In this document: positions 45,988-59,400 of the stretch, in pieces | Position numbering within the stretch: the stretch's first letter is position 1 | How the letters are laid out: the number at the start of each line of letters is the position of its first letter | DNA from: Plotosus lineatus | Taxonomy: Eukaryota; Chordata; Actinopteri; Siluriformes; Plotosidae | Assembly: GCA_024760905.1 (NCBI GenBank) | Contig: CM045733.1 | Coordinates: 34,773,501 to 34,837,500, forward strand | Length of the DNA stretch: 64,000 nt | Direction: 5' to 3' | Translations under genes and position numbers: made by a program | Notes under the pieces: generated by a model | Database searches by the model: none | Told to the model about the DNA's origin: nothing | What the model saw: only the letters and a program-made list of their open reading frames with translations

Positions 45988-46440
45988 ATGTCCATTATCT
46001 TGACTCACTTAACTCATTCACTACTGCCGTCACATATAGCTGTGAGCACTGGAGTCAGTTCTAGCCTTCAACCCCAGCAGAAAATATGTTTTTGGCCTCA
46101 AAACGTAAATTTGAAATCTAAGTGTGGGAATTGGCAGACACGACTAACAGCTATGTGCACGAAATGCAGGTGTGTACAGGAAAAAGTGAAACTAGCCGCC
46201 CAGAAGATGGTCTTGCCGCACGTGTCGTTACTGACCTCACCGGGGATCTTGTGGGGAAAAAAACACCATGTGTATATGGACAATTTCTTTTCCAGCCCCA
46301 GTCTTTTCACCAATTTGCTTGACAAGAAAATATACGCAGCTGGCACAGTACGTATCAATCGTACAGGATGGCCTGAGCAGTTGCATTCAAAATGCATTTT
46401 GAAAAAGGAGAGGGGCAGAAGCATGTCTGCCATCATATGA
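45988..46440 (+). pseudogene. piggyBac-like transposase fragment
   Basis: VWELADTTNSYVHEMQVCTG is followed, with a frameshift near 46245, by LVGKKHHVYMDNFFSSPSLF, TNLLDKKIYAAGTVR and NRTGWPEQL. YMDNFF..LF..L contains the second catalytic Asp of piggyBac transposases, and GTVR.NR is a family signature. The N-terminal DNA-binding part and the C-terminal Cys-rich domain are missing. Confidence 0.88.
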
Positions 46441-46571
46441 GTGAAATATTCTTGAGTAAGGCATAAAACACCAACCAACCAATCATAATGAAATACCAGC
46501 TAGTGTCATAATGTCCTCTTTTTTTTGACCACAATCATTTAAAAATACATTCCATATACAATCAATCAGTG

Positions 46572-47031
46572 CCAGGGAAAAGTGTACAAGACGGTGATGA
46601 GGCCAGCAATGTTGTATGGTTTAGAGACAGTGGCCCTGGGGAAAAGACAGGAGTCAGAGTTGGAGGTAGCAGAGATGAAAATGTTGAGGTTCTCTTTGGG
46701 AGTAACGAGGATGGATAGGATCAGAAATGAGTACATCAGAGGGACAGCACGTTAGATGTTTTGGAGACAAAGTCAGAGAGGCTAGATTGAGATGGTTTGG
46801 ACATGTACAGAGGAGGTTATAGTGAGTATATTGGTAGTAGGATGCTGAGGTTGGAACTACCAGGCAGAAGGCCCAGATGAAGACCAAAGAGAAGATTTAT
46901 GGATGTGATGAAGGCGGACATGAAGGTCGTTGGAGTAAGAGTAGAAGATGCAGAGGATAGGGAGAGATGGAGGCAGATCATTTGCTGTGGCGACCCCTGA
47001 AGGGAACAGCCGAAAGAAAAAGAAGAAGAAG
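46572..47031 (+). mobile_element. Family R LINE, 5' truncated
   Basis: It encodes [40 protein letters not shown] and the usual 3' end, with frameshifts. The flanks ATACAATCAATCAGTG and ATACAGTCAATCAGTG (46556-46571, 47032-47047) match at 15 of 16. Confidence 0.92.
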
Positions 47032-47284
47032 ATACAGTCAATCAGTGTTCATCATAAGTATAATATGGTTTCGCAGCTTGAATATCCAACATCAGGCTAC
47101 AGGATCTCCGCAACTCTGGATCAGGGCAGACTGACCACTTCAGTGATTCCTGTGGTTTGAAAGCTCAGTTTTCATTGCTGCTACAGTGGTTCATGGGGAC
47201 GTGGGAGTAATAAAAGAACACCACTACAGTGCTTTGCAGTAGCGAATGGGTTAAATAAAATAATCTGTAAAAATTCTTGAAGCT

Positions 47285-47356
47285 GAAGCTTACCTCAGCC
47301 AACTCCGGGCACAGACAGGATACATCCTGAACGGCTTGCTGATCTACTGCAGGGCC

Positions 47357-47414
<58 letters not shown>

Positions 47415-47592
47415 ATCATGCTCACACCTCAGAAAAATTCAGAACAGCTGATTGTTACCTGGAGAAAACCCACACAAGCATGAAGAGAACATGCAAACTC
47501 CACAAAGAAATTATCTTACAGAACCTGGAACTTGAGCCCAGAAGCTTCTTGCTGTGAAGCGGTCATGTAAACCACTACAGCAAAGTGCCACA
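47285..47592 (-). repeat. Family B SINE with CA microsatellite inside
   Basis: The minus strand starts GTGGCACTTTGCTGTAGTGG with CTTCACAGCAAGAAGCTTCT and TGTGGAGTTTGCATGTTC. A (CA)n array at 47358-47411 replaces part of the middle. Tail decayed. Confidence 0.8.
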
Positions 47593-49518
47593 CAAATAAG
47601 AATTTTTTTAGTTAGTAAAAATTTTCTCTTGTTTGGAGGATTAATAAACATCTTGGGTTTGACCTTTTCAAGGTCAAAGGCAATTGTCTCATTTGAAAGT
47701 CCATGTATAGTACCCTGTTGGTGTTCTATAGTAACAGGATGTCTATCGTCACCCAAAGTTATGAGCGCTTGACCTCCAAAGATTTGTGAACTTGCTCTGA
47801 CCTTGCTCCTTTACCTTGACATTCAATCATGTGCCAAATTGCTTAATTTGACTAGGGTTTTGCGAGAAAACTAGAATCTCTCTGGAGTGAAGAGACATCC
47901 TGAACAGCATGCTAGTCTATCACACAGCCATTCCCAACCATTTATACTCACTCTTTGGGGGAATTTGAAACAGCCAGTAAGCCTGATATGTATATCTTTG
48001 GCTTGTGAGAGGAACTTGACATTCCCAATGAAAGCATCTCTGGGACTCAGGTAGAGTAGTGTCCCCAAAGAGTTTGGTGAAAATCCTTCCATGAGTGTGG
48101 TCAGGATTTTGTCCACAAAGAAACTGGCACACATACAGATGGACTCCCAAAGGCTGGTGATTACAAAACTGAATGTAGTTATGTTTTGATGACTGTTTAC
48201 TCTCTGAAGCTTTGATGTACTGTACTTTTAATGCTTTATTTATGAGTGTAATTTACATCAGCTGAACATACTGAAGCAAGAAGTAATACCACATGTACAT
48301 ACAAGACCACTGCATCATAGTGATCAACATCATTAACTTAAGAGTTAAAAAAAGAAAACAATTTTGAAACAAATGTCTCAATCTGACTCATTGTTTGCTT
48401 CTTCCTTTCCATGCGTGTAAACACTTACTTGCACATCAAACAGCTTTCATATCATATTAGAAATCTTTTAAAATATAGTTACAATAAAGTTCTTGCTTTA
48501 CACCTGCTGTAGAGTCGACAAGGGAATACTCACGGATGAAATCATTGTTTTGAATGAACAAAAGTTGTGGGGAAGTGATGTTAATCACCAGTCCACGCAG
48601 AATTATACACTTAAAAAGTCAGCTCTCTAGAGCAAGCAAATATCATCATATGTTTTTGTAACATGTGGTAAGTTCTAAGTGGGAGCTGTTTGCAGATCGG
48701 ATACTTGATCATGGGACTGGGGGTGTTGGTGGGGAGATGGGCGGGAATTAAAATAAATGAGAAAGATGAGGCCCATTTCTTACAACATGCATCTGGATCC
48801 CATCAGTGGTTCACCCTTAGATTCTAACAGGAAACACAAAGCAGAAACATAGGAAACAGCTATTTTGAGCTGTCAGAAGAAGCCTCAGCACTGTCTCATA
48901 GGCAAATAATTTCATACAGCTCAGTCAGGTTGCCATTTCTGACCCAGAGCTCAATTTGTCATAACAGTTCACAAGTTAGTTGGTTTATACCATTAATGGT
49001 TGGTTAATACATTCGTAAATTTCTAAAATGTTTGTATGTGCCATTGATAAAAAAAAAAAAAAAAAGTTCAAATCGTATGGATTTGAATGCATTCCGTGTC
49101 CTGGATATACTCTTAACCCCATACACCAGTATTGAAGACAATGGAAATGTGCACACAATACCCTTTATCAGGATTATTTGCAGATGTGTGTGAAAAATAT
49201 CATAGATTACAGCACTGCCCAAAAGAGGAGCTCACGATAGATGTCTCTACTGAAAGATATCCCTGTCTGGGTTTGCTATTCAGTGCCATCCCTTTCGCGA
49301 GGCAATTTCCGTTTTTATTTGTATCACCTGTGCTGTTAGTTTAAGTATCTCTTTATCAAATTCCTGATGTGTCAAGCTTCCAATGTCTGTGTTTACTCAA
49401 CAAATATTTACTTAGCTGCAAGTCTGTTTACCTACCTGAGTTACAATGTGTGTTTTTTATTCTTTGCAACTCTGGGCAGTCCTGTCTCAACATCAATTTT
49501 TTGGTTTGTTTTAGTATT
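47593..49518. other. Mostly unique sequence with one SINE remnant
   Basis: 47880-48020 looks like a badly decayed minus-strand family B 3' half (ACATCCTGAACAGCATGCTA, GAAACAGCCAGTAAGCCTG). An A tract lies at 49050-49065. No gene. Confidence 0.45.
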
Positions 49519-49764
<246 letters not shown>

Positions 49765-49784
49765 GCTTTGTTATTATTATTGCT

Positions 49785-50028
49785 CCACCAGGGCAGCTAA
49801 CTGGGGCCAACCATGTTTATCACTGTCTATGGTGAAACACATATAAAAGAACCATTGCTGACTTTCGAAAAGAGGAGAGAGCATAGCTGTCAGCATGTTT
49901 CTTCCCTGCGATGGCCTGGCGAGCTGTCCAGGATGTACTCTTCTCTCGTCTCGAGTTGGCTGAGATGTACGCCAGCCTCCCTGGGACCCTAATTAGGATT
50001 AAGGGATTCAGAAAATGAATGAATTATT
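49785..50028 (+). repeat. Family A SINE, 5' truncated
   Basis: CAGGGCAGCTAACTGGGGCC through the full GAATGA tail, then (ATT)n. Confidence 0.85.
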
Positions 50029-50187
50029 ATTATTATTACAACCTATTATCATTCAAATAACAGTACATAAATGACAATCGGCATGAACTCAGCAACATGG
50101 TAACCTTATTGGATTTCCTTTCGTGGGCCTGAGCAATCACCAGATGGACACGAGAAACCCATTCAAGTCATATTCCATGACTATAGT

Positions 50188-50400
50188 ACAGGGATCCCTC
50201 ACTTTCCACTTTAAATGGGGATCGAGACCCCCCTGCGACCATTGATTTCCACAAAGTAGAATCGACACCCCAACTGATGTATACGTACATGTATATGTGT
50301 ATACAATATCAATAAATACATATTCAATGCTATGAATGTTTATAATAAAAATGAAACATTCAAAAATAATGCATAATATGTCAATAAAATATTAATAATA
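50188..50400 (+). mobile_element. Tigger-like MITE (family T-C)
   Basis: TACAGGGATCCCTCACTTTC at the left after TAG, then GGGATCGAGACCCCCCTGCG. Similar along its length to the inverted copy at 3085-3265. The right terminus was not located. Confidence 0.65.
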
Positions 50401-50751
50401 TTAATACACACATATACAAATAACACACATAAAAAATGTAAGTAGTTTTGTTGGGTTGGGTTTTTTTTGGATTTTTTTTTTGGGGGGGTTTGCATAACTG
50501 GCTTTGTTTTGTAGCATTTTCATTAACTTTTCAGCTATTTTTCCTTAATTTCCTTATTTTTTAATTTTTTGATGAATGAGATGAGATTTCCTTTCAGCTT
50601 TTCCCAAAGCTGCAGATTACAGTACATTTAAAAGGTAATAAAAGTACTTAATTAATATGTATAAACTGTTCCATTGAAATTCCTAATTTAACTAATTACA
50701 TTCAATTTCTAATGACATTAATATAATTAATGTGATGTTTGAAGTTTGTGG

Positions 50752-50754
<3 letters not shown>

Positions 50755-50842
<88 letters not shown>

Positions 50843-50847
50843 ACACA
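50755..50847. repeat. (CT)n(CA)n microsatellite
   Basis: About 50 bp of CT followed by CA. Confidence 0.97.
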
Positions 50848-51828
50848 TTTTTTATTGATGTGTTTAACTTGGAACAAATTAGCTGCAGTATGTGGTGGCT
50901 TTCATAAATTAAAAATATTATTAGTAGTAAAAATGTTGGTAAAGCATAAAGGACGTGACAGAATTTAATAGCATCATTCAGTGACTAAAAAGTATCCATC
51001 GTTTTAAACTAAACCTTCATTTTCTAGTTCTTACTGAGTTCTTAATCGTAAGCAAACCTTTCATGATATAAAACTGTGTACAGTGCGTAAATCACACTTG
51101 CTAATGTAGGTGGATGCTGCATCTTAACCATAATATGACATTGCTTAACACACATTTCTCTTTTATGTTAACTCACTTTTCTCTCTTGTTGGGTGTACTG
51201 TTATGATTAAAAATATGTATGTTGAATAACCTCAGTAGGGGCTAATGTGAAACAGATGCACCTTTAACACCAGAGATATGTGACAGGAAAAGACTTATGT
51301 CTACATTATGTAAAAAAAAAAAAAAAAAAGTTCTTCTACAGTGCCAAATCTATCCTAAAGCTAGAGGAGGTCTGACCTTTATCCATCTCCAACTATAATA
51401 ATGCTCAAATCACCTCAGGCTAGACTCTGTACACTGGGATTTGTAAGACAATATACTAGTAGAGCCGGTACTGTTTACATGAAGAACTAACCTTTAAATT
51501 ATTTGTCCTTGGGATATATCATAATAGTAATATTATATAAAAATACTTTGGTAATGTTTTTTCTAGACACAAATCACTACAGGATTACAAAATTATCTAT
51601 CTAAATATGAAAAATAAATTGTATTTGTGAAGATATACATTATAGTCAAATTCAAATATGTCTCAGTGCAGTAAGATAATTACATTTGGCAAGATTTCAT
51701 AAAAGGGGAGACATACTCTGCTCTTGCATAGTATATTATTTCCAAAACAAAATCAAGAAGAATTTTAGGTATAATATTTTGAAACTTGATTAGATAGTGA
51801 TTTTTTTTTTTCCAGGTGAAAATGAACA
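50848..51828. other. Unique AT-rich sequence, nothing recognised
   Basis: No feature supportable. Confidence 0.5.
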
Positions 51829-53569
51829 TCTTCTTCTTCTTCTTCTTCTTCTTCTTCTTCTCCTTTCGGCTTTTCCCTTCAGGGGTCGCCACAGCAATCC
51901 ATCCGCCTCCATCTCACCATATTCTCTGTCTTTGACTCTTACTCCAACTACCTTCATGTCCTCCTTCACCACATCCATAAATCTTCTCTTTGGTCTTCCT
52001 CTCGGCCTTCTGCCTGGTAGGTCCAACCTCAGCATTCTACTAACAATATGCTCACTATCCCTCCTCTGTACATGTCCAAACCATCTCAATTTAGCCTCTC
52101 TGACTTTGTCTCCAAAACTTCTTACATGTGCTGTCCCTCTGATGTACTCATTCCTGGTCCTATCCATCTTCGTTACTCCCAGAGAGAACCTCAACATTTT
52201 CATCTCTGCTACCTCCAGCTCTGCCTCCTGTCTTTTCCCCAGGGCCACTTTTTCTAAACCATACAACATCACTGGCCCCATCACTATCTTGTACACTTTT
52301 CCTTTCATTCTCTCCGATACCTTCCTATCACACATCACACCGGATACTTTTCTCCAACCATTCCAACCTGCCTGCACATGCTTCTTCACCTCTTTTCACA
52401 CTTTCCAATGCTCTGGATTGTTGAGCCCAAGTATTTAAAATCCTCCACCTTCTTTATCTTTGCTCCCTGTAACCTCACCGTTCCTCTTGGGTCCTTGTCG
52501 TTCACACACATGTAAGGCTAACCTTCATTCCTCTCCTTTTCAGGGCATACCTCCACCTCTCTAGATTTTTCTGCACTTGTTCTCTGCTCTCACTAGATTA
52601 CAATGTCATCTTCAAACATCATAGTCCACGGAGATTCTTGTCTAACTTCATCTGTCAGCCTGTCCATCACTATAGCAAACAAGAAGGGGCTCAGAGCTGA
52701 CCCTTGATACAGTCCCACCTCCACCTTGAACTCTTCTGTCACACTGACAGCACATCTTACCACTCTTTTACATCTCTCATACATGTCCTGCACCACTCTA
52801 ACATACTTCTATGCCACTCCAGACTTCCTCATGCAATGCCACAGTTCTTCTCTCGGCACCCTGTCATATGCTTTCTCCAGATACACAAAGGCGCAATACA
52901 GCTCCGTCTGACCTTCTCTGTACTTCTCTATTAACATCCTCAAAGCAAACACTGCATCTGTGGTGCTCTTTCTTGGCATGAAACCAAACCATTGTTCACA
53001 AATGCTGACCTCTGCCCTTAGTCTAGCTTCCACTATTCTTTCCCATAACTTCATCGTATGGCTCATCAACTTTATCCTGCTGTAGTTGCCACATTTCTGC
53101 ACATCTCCTTTGTTCTTAAAAATAGGCACAAGCACACTTCTCCTCAATTCCTCCGGCATCTGCTCACTCGCTAAGATCTTGTTGAATGTTCTTGTCAGAA
53201 AAGCTACTGCTACCTCTCCTAGACCCTTCCATACCTCCACCGGTATGTCATCAGGACAACTGCTTTTCCACTCTTCATCCTCTTCAATGCCTTCCTCACT
53301 TCTCCCTGACTAATCTTTGCTACTTCCTGGTCCTCAACAGTCACCTCTTCTACTCTTTTTTCTCTCATTTTCCTCATTCATCAGCTCTTCAAAGCACTCT
53401 TTCCATCTTCCCAGCACACTTCTGTCATCAGTCAATACATTTCCCACCCTGTCCTTAATCACTCTGACTTGCTACGCATCCTTCCCATCTCTAGTTCTCT
53501 GCTGTACCAACCTGTATAAATAATTTTCTTCCTCCTTACTGTGCAACCTGGCATAAAAGTCACCATACG
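51829..53569 (-). mobile_element. Family R LINE, longest continuous reverse transcriptase
   Basis: On the minus strand from 53240: MEVWKGLGEVAVAFLTRTFN, LVPIFKNKGDVQKCGNYSRI, LMSHTMKLWERIVEARLR, FGFMPRKSTTDAVFALRMLI, YLEKAYDRVPREELWHC, VGLYQGSALSPFLFAIVMDR and WTMMFEDDIVI, then CDRKVSERMKGKVYK to the usual C-terminus. Frames change near 52800 and 52500. The catalytic box is FEDD where FADD is usual. The (GAA)n tail is at 51829-51858. The endonuclease is missing. Confidence 0.93.
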
Positions 53570-53983
53570 ATGAAAATTAACACATCAATAGGAATTAAAA
53601 TAAATAAATAAATTCAAATAAATTCAACATGACAAGGTAATATCATATTTCATGTCAGATAATTGTAATAACAGCAGTTAGAATAAACTCTGACTAATGG
53701 AGTTAAATACATTTCTAGGAATAGTGTTTTTATTCAGAGACTATGCACTTTTGAGCTCATCATGCAGAACTACCAAAAAGGGCACTACTTACCGATGTTT
53801 TCAGCTTGTCACTGGTCTGATGCAGCATGCGTAAGCTGGCAGTGTGAATAAAATCACAAAGGTATTACTAGAAATGTTAAGGAAATGTGTAGGATAGGAG
53901 TTGTTATGGAGGGGTATGTGGGAATAGGTTGCAACACAGATTTACTGCACTGCATAAATCTTTCATTTACTATTAACAAATTA
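53570..53983. other. Unique sequence, nothing recognised
   Basis: It includes the left copy of the next SINE's target duplication (53970-53983). Confidence 0.5.
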
Positions 53984-54342
53984 GGGGGCAGTGGTGGTCT
54001 AGTGGTATAGGGTGCTGGATCGCTGATCCAAAGGTTGGGGGTTCGAGTCCCACTCTCCACAAGGTTGTCACTGTCCCCGCCAGTGCAGCTAACTGGGTTA
54101 TCAAAGGCGGGCCATGTCTGTCACTGTCTATGGTGAGAGGCATGTAAAAGAACCATTGCTGACTTTCGTAAAGAGTAGCTGCAAAGCCGTCAGTGTGTTT
54201 CTGTCCCTTGCTAAAAGGGTTGTGACAGGAAGGGCATCCGACGTTATAAAACCTCTGCCAAATCAAACGTGCGAATCAAATGGTTCGCCGTGGCGACTCC
54301 CGAGTAAAAGGGAAAAAGCCGAAAGGAAGACAGACAGACAGA
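53984..54342 (+). repeat. Family A SINE, complete, LINE-type tail with (CAGA)n
   Basis: GGGGCAGTGGTGGTCTAGTG head, GGGGGTTCGAGTCCCACTC B box, body, then GGAAGGGCATCCGACGTTAT and GGCGACTCCCGAGTAAAAGG, ending (CAGA)n. A perfect 14-bp duplication CTATTAACAAATTA lies at 53970-53983 and 54343-54356. It looks recent. Confidence 0.96.
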
Positions 54343-54559
54343 CTATTAACAAATTACATGAAAAAGTAAACTCTTGGAGTTATCATATTTTCATGTTCAC
54401 ACACATATATATGATGTGTGGACTGAAAAAGCCATCTCAGTGCTGCAAGGCTGCTTTGATGACATAGAATTTGTTTGCAGAAGAAGCAGACATTGAGGAA
54501 TGTGCTAGGTCAGTCCTAAAATACAACAGATTTTTACATGGAGAAACAGCACTGTAAAA

Positions 54560-55682
54560 GTTAAGACAGGGAGCATGCAAACCTACAGTGCAGCACGGAT
54601 AAAAATTAAGAGGGGCATTAGGGATGCAAAACACAAAAGAATCAAGAATCATTCCAACAAGAACCCTCAACGCATGTGCAGTGGCATCAAGATACAGACT
54701 GATTGAAAAAGCAACAGCTAGCTTCGAAGTGATAATGCTAAACTGTCTGATGTTCTGAACGGGTTCTTTACCTGCTTGAATACCCAAAGGAGGGGCCTGC
54801 TCTATACATCAACCCACCTGCTAAAGCGTCAACTCTGATTCTACATCACCACTAGGTGAGGACCACCCTGAAAAAAGTTAATAAAAGCAATGTGGCAGGC
54901 TCAGATGGTGGACCAGGTACAGATCAAGTGAAGGAGATTTCACTCAAATAATCAAAGTCTGATTAGAACAAGTAACTGTACCAACATACTTGAAATCTTG
55001 CACTATCTTTCCAGTGCCTGAAACACAGTCTTTGAAGTGTCTGAATGACTATCAGCCAGTGACACCTACACCCATAGTCACAAAGTGCTTTGGATAAGTG
55101 TGACTTTGAATTTTGGGTAAACTGGTTCACAGGAGACTTCATTACAGCATCACTCCACACCCCTCTGACACACTTATAGATCATGGACTTCCTAACAGAC
55201 CAACCATAGCAAGTCAGCCCTAAAGGCAAAGACGGTGATCTTTGATTTCAGAGAAATAAGGAAGAGAGACCACCCTCCATCTACACACAAAGCAGCAATA
55301 GAAAATGGGGGAATCTAAAGTTTCTTTAATTCACTCTCTCAAGACAGCTTACCTGGACCTACAACATCTAAAATCTGATCAGAAAGGCGTAACAAAGATT
55401 TTTCCTTCTCAGGAAGCTGAACAAGGCATTGCTCCCACAGAAATTTCTGTAGATCCTAAGGAGCACCAGAGAGCCATACGATGAATTGCATCACACTATG
55501 GTATTCCAACAGCACAGCCACCGATTGGAAGAACCCACATTGTGTACAGTTCTCTAAACTGAATTCTATCTATGCCAGTCAACTGAAGAAGACAGCAGGC
55601 AGCAGCATCATTTTCAACCATTTACCAGATGCCAGATCCTGCACATAAAGGCTGAGGAGCAGCTTTTTTTTCTAGAATGTCT
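54560..55682 (+). mobile_element. Decayed L2/Rex1-type LINE
   Basis: Broken frames give VNKSNVAGSDGG (the K..GPDGI-like motif), a DYQPVTPTPIVTKCFG segment (DYRPVALTS..KCFE-like) and VIFDFREIRK (DFR block), then tracts like LTWTYNI, FFLRKLNKA and a HTMVFQQHSH region near the end. Stops are frequent. It appears interrupted by the SINE at 55683 and may continue to about 56340. Confidence 0.65.
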
Positions 55683-55985
55683 TCTTCTTCTTTTCCTTTT
55701 GGCTGTTCCCTTTTTCTCGGGGGTCACCACAAAGAATCATCGCATGTTTGATTTGGCATAGATTTTTACATTGGATGCCCTTCCTAACACAACCCTTTAC
55801 CAAGGGACAGAAATACACTGACGGCTTTGCAGCCTACTCTAGTCAAAAGTCAGCAATGGTTCTTTTACATGGATCTCACCATAGACAGTGAGCCTTTGAT
55901 AACCCAGTTAGCTGCACCGGAGGGACTCAAAACCCCAACCTTAGGATGAGCAGTCCAGCACCTTTTACCACTAGGCCACCACAGC
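55683..55985 (-). repeat. Family A SINE with AAG-type LINE tail
   Basis: The left end is TTCTTCTTTTCC followed by GGCTGTTCCC and GGGGTCACCACAAAGAATCA, the family R LINE 3' end inverted. The SINE body and a head with ACTAGGCCACCAC follow. It lies in the decayed LINE. Confidence 0.9.
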
Positions 55986-56140
55986 CAATGAACTGTGAGA
56001 ACTGTGGCCTCAATTACTTCCATCTTTCGCCAACATAACGGAATACAAGGACACTTACTTCAAAGACTACAAAGCACATATACAAACACATTAAGGATTG
56101 GGACACACATATGCATGCACAAACACATATGTACCCACTC

Positions 56141-56194
56141 ACCCACCCACCCATCCACTCACCCACCCACCCATCCACTCACCCACCCACCCAT

Positions 56195-56263
<69 letters not shown>
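56141..56263. repeat. 20-bp minisatellite (about 3 units) plus (CA)n
   Basis: The unit ACCCACCCACCCATCCACTC occurs at 56141-56160 and 56161-56180 and partly at 56181-56198. CA repeats then run to 56263. Confidence 0.95.
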
Positions 56264-56265
<2 letters not shown>

Positions 56266-56346
56266 GAACTTAATACACACATGAACACCTACCACTTCAG
56301 ACTTTGTTACCACCAGCACAATTCACAATCTCTTTAGCTAAATCTG

Positions 56347-56349
<3 letters not shown>

Positions 56350-56434
<85 letters not shown>
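56350..56434. repeat. (TA)n microsatellite
   Basis: An uninterrupted array of about 85 bp. Confidence 0.97.
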
Positions 56435-56438
<4 letters not shown>

Positions 56439-59400
56439 TGTTAATTTTATTTTTATTTTTTTAATTAATTAATTAATTTATTTATTTTTCCTGGTGCCGT
56501 ATATAACTTCAAAAAGTTGTACTTGCACTTGTATTACTTTCAGATATTTAAGCCAGTACCACTGTTTGGATTCTCTTAAACCCTACAGTATGCTGGCATT
56601 GCTGCTAGATTCCTTAAACTTTTTTTTCATATTACACAGCATTGTAATAATGAGAATTTTTTAAATTCTACCTCAATAGTATTACAATAAATATCTTTAA
56701 TTCATTGATCATTTGTTCATTAAACATTAAACTTTCATATTAATTATCCACAAATATAACCATCATGAGAGAAACTTTACTACAATTTTGACATGAACTG
56801 TTCTATACTCTAATGAAACAAAAATCAGATTTTTGGCAATAAACACTGAAGGTGGGCTTGCTGGAAAAAGACATGTGGATTTAATACCTGATCTCAACTG
56901 TAAAATGATGGCGATTCTGTGAATTTGTGGAGCCTTTTTCCTAGCAAAAGCCATGGAAAACTTTTAAGGGTAATGCATGTGGCATCATGGACTCAAAATC
57001 TGGCTGGCTTTGCTTGGAACATAAAATGGAGTTGTCACTAGATCTTCCAGAAGCATATTTACAAATCATTATCCAAATGGTTAGCTGACCTCACAAAATC
57101 AAGCCTCTGCCATGGCCATCTGAGACCCTGTAAGGTGAGCTGAAGAGAAGACTGCATTAGAGAGGACCCGGGACCCTTGAGGACTTGAAGAGAGTCTGTA
57201 AAGATTTTAGATGTTCTGTTCTGTGTTTAAATGTTCTACGAAAAGGCTGTGTTCATTTATCAACCATGGAAGAATGAACAAAGTCTTGAATACTGGGTTA
57301 TCAATAAACATAGCAGGTGTTTTTGTGAAAAAGAATAATTTCTTGATGAAGGATTTGTTTTTCTTTGAATAATTTATTATAATTAAATACTAAATTATTT
57401 CAGTGCAAGATAAAGCAACTTCATCCCAATTTATTTTTTTATTTATGTATTTTCCCTTAGTAATTGTGGAAGGTGTTGTAAGTAAAAATAATACGACTGC
57501 CCATCCCAAAAGCTGCATTTCGAGCTAGACTCAAGTAACATTAGGAGATAAGTAAATACAAACATGTTTCATTCATGTGTACTCAGGGGTGTGGTCTTAG
57601 AGCTTCTCTCAAACTGTGCATTCAAAAATACTTGTTCTTGAATTGAAGACTAGCCAATAATTAGATGTCCTCTTGGCCATCATTTCCTGATTTCTTAAGG
57701 ACTGGATTTAAATCTGCTTTCTAACTGAAAAGAAAAAAAAAATCCCTAAACAATGACATGTTGATGGAGGCTGTTTGTGAGTATATTGTAAATAAGCATC
57801 TTTCGAGTGATGTAGTACTACTGGTAATGCAATTTGAAACGTGAAAAGGTTTGTTTATGAAACTAGATAAATATCTGAATGGAGAAGAAAAGGTGGGTAA
57901 TCAGTTGGGTCATATTCATAATCAGGATATTATAACTTACACACACACAAATTGACAAAGCAATCAAGACAATAGGTATAATCAATAATATACAATTTGC
58001 CTAATGTTCAAGTTGTTGGACCGCGGGTGGATACTAGATTCCTCAGCGGAAACTTATGCAAGCACAGGGAGAATATACAAAATTCACATGGAAAAGCTCT
58101 CACAGGCACAGGACTTTCTTAATGTGAGGCAGTATTGCTAACCTTGTCATCACTATGCCACCCAGAAGTTGTTTATACATTTGCAATTGAAGAGTTAGTC
58201 CAGACTTTAAGTATGATATTTCTCCAATGTGTGCAGATCTTTTTCTAAAACATGGCACTGTTTCAACTGAGAATCCTTGGTTAAGATGGCACTTTTGAAA
58301 TAATCAACAGAATCAGAACCATGGAGGTCAATTAAAAAGGTTAATAGAAACTTTTCTAATTCCCATAAAGGGCCGAACTCTCAGAAACTGTAGCTTTGCC
58401 CTTTATGGTATTCAATTTTTTAAAAATTCTTTTTGTTAGCGTTTAACCATGTGTCAAACTTTTTTACAGTCATTAGAATTGCTTTTCATCTGGAACACAT
58501 TTGCATAATGTGAGGCATAACTGCATGGAAAACATTAACTTCTGAATATTTCCCCTGTATATAATTACTGTCGAGTAACAGCACACTTACATAACATTTC
58601 TTATATCAGGTGTGTTGTTTAAGATATTTCGAAATGAGTTGCTTTCATGTAAATGACAGCTATATTATTGCCTCAACTTTGGACAGCTGACCGCTTACAG
58701 ACCTTTAAGATTCTAGAACACGTATATTCAATCTTATCTGCAAAGGGCCAATGTAGGTTCTTGTTTTCATTTCAAATAAGCAGGAGTCACAACCTTCATA
58801 AATCATCAAATCAGACCAACTGATCTTTCCTTTTAATGAAATCTCAAGTGTGGCTCATGCTTGGTTGGAATGAAAACCTGCACCCACACCAGCTTTTTTT
58901 GTGGATAAGGTTGAATACCCCATTCTAAGGATATTCTAGACAACTAACATGTTCTGAATTTATACTGAATGTATCTGATATCACTTTTCCATATTTATCT
59001 TACATCACACATGTGATACGTACAACCGCAAGGGTCTATATTGTGACCGACAAATTTTCAATTTCTTAGTACATTTTTCCCCATAGTGATTGTTACTGAA
59101 GTTATATTTCATTGTGTGTGTAATATTTTTAAAATACCACTGTCTCTACTCTCATGTACATAGGAATAGCTCACCAAGGATTTGATGAAGGGTTGTAATG
59201 CTTGGATCCTGGTAGTTGATTGCAGTGGAACTGCTCCAAATGTCGCTAAGAGCTCAAGGACCTCTGACTGGAAATTCAATTACCTTTCTGTTTAGAGTGT
59301 CCTTGTGGTCATGTGCAAATACTTTGTGGAATAATTTAACCAGTTGTGTCAGCAAGAGTGAACATTTGGGTTATAATGACATACAATGCATTCCTTTTTA

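Noticed and set aside
53984..54060. tRNA gene
   Set aside because: A and B boxes are present, but the sequence is a SINE head with target duplications and lacks a tRNA fold with paired acceptor stem. The same holds for the other SINE heads.
56141..56198. CRISPR-like array
   Set aside because: The 20-bp units are directly adjacent with no spacers. It is a minisatellite in a eukaryotic genome.
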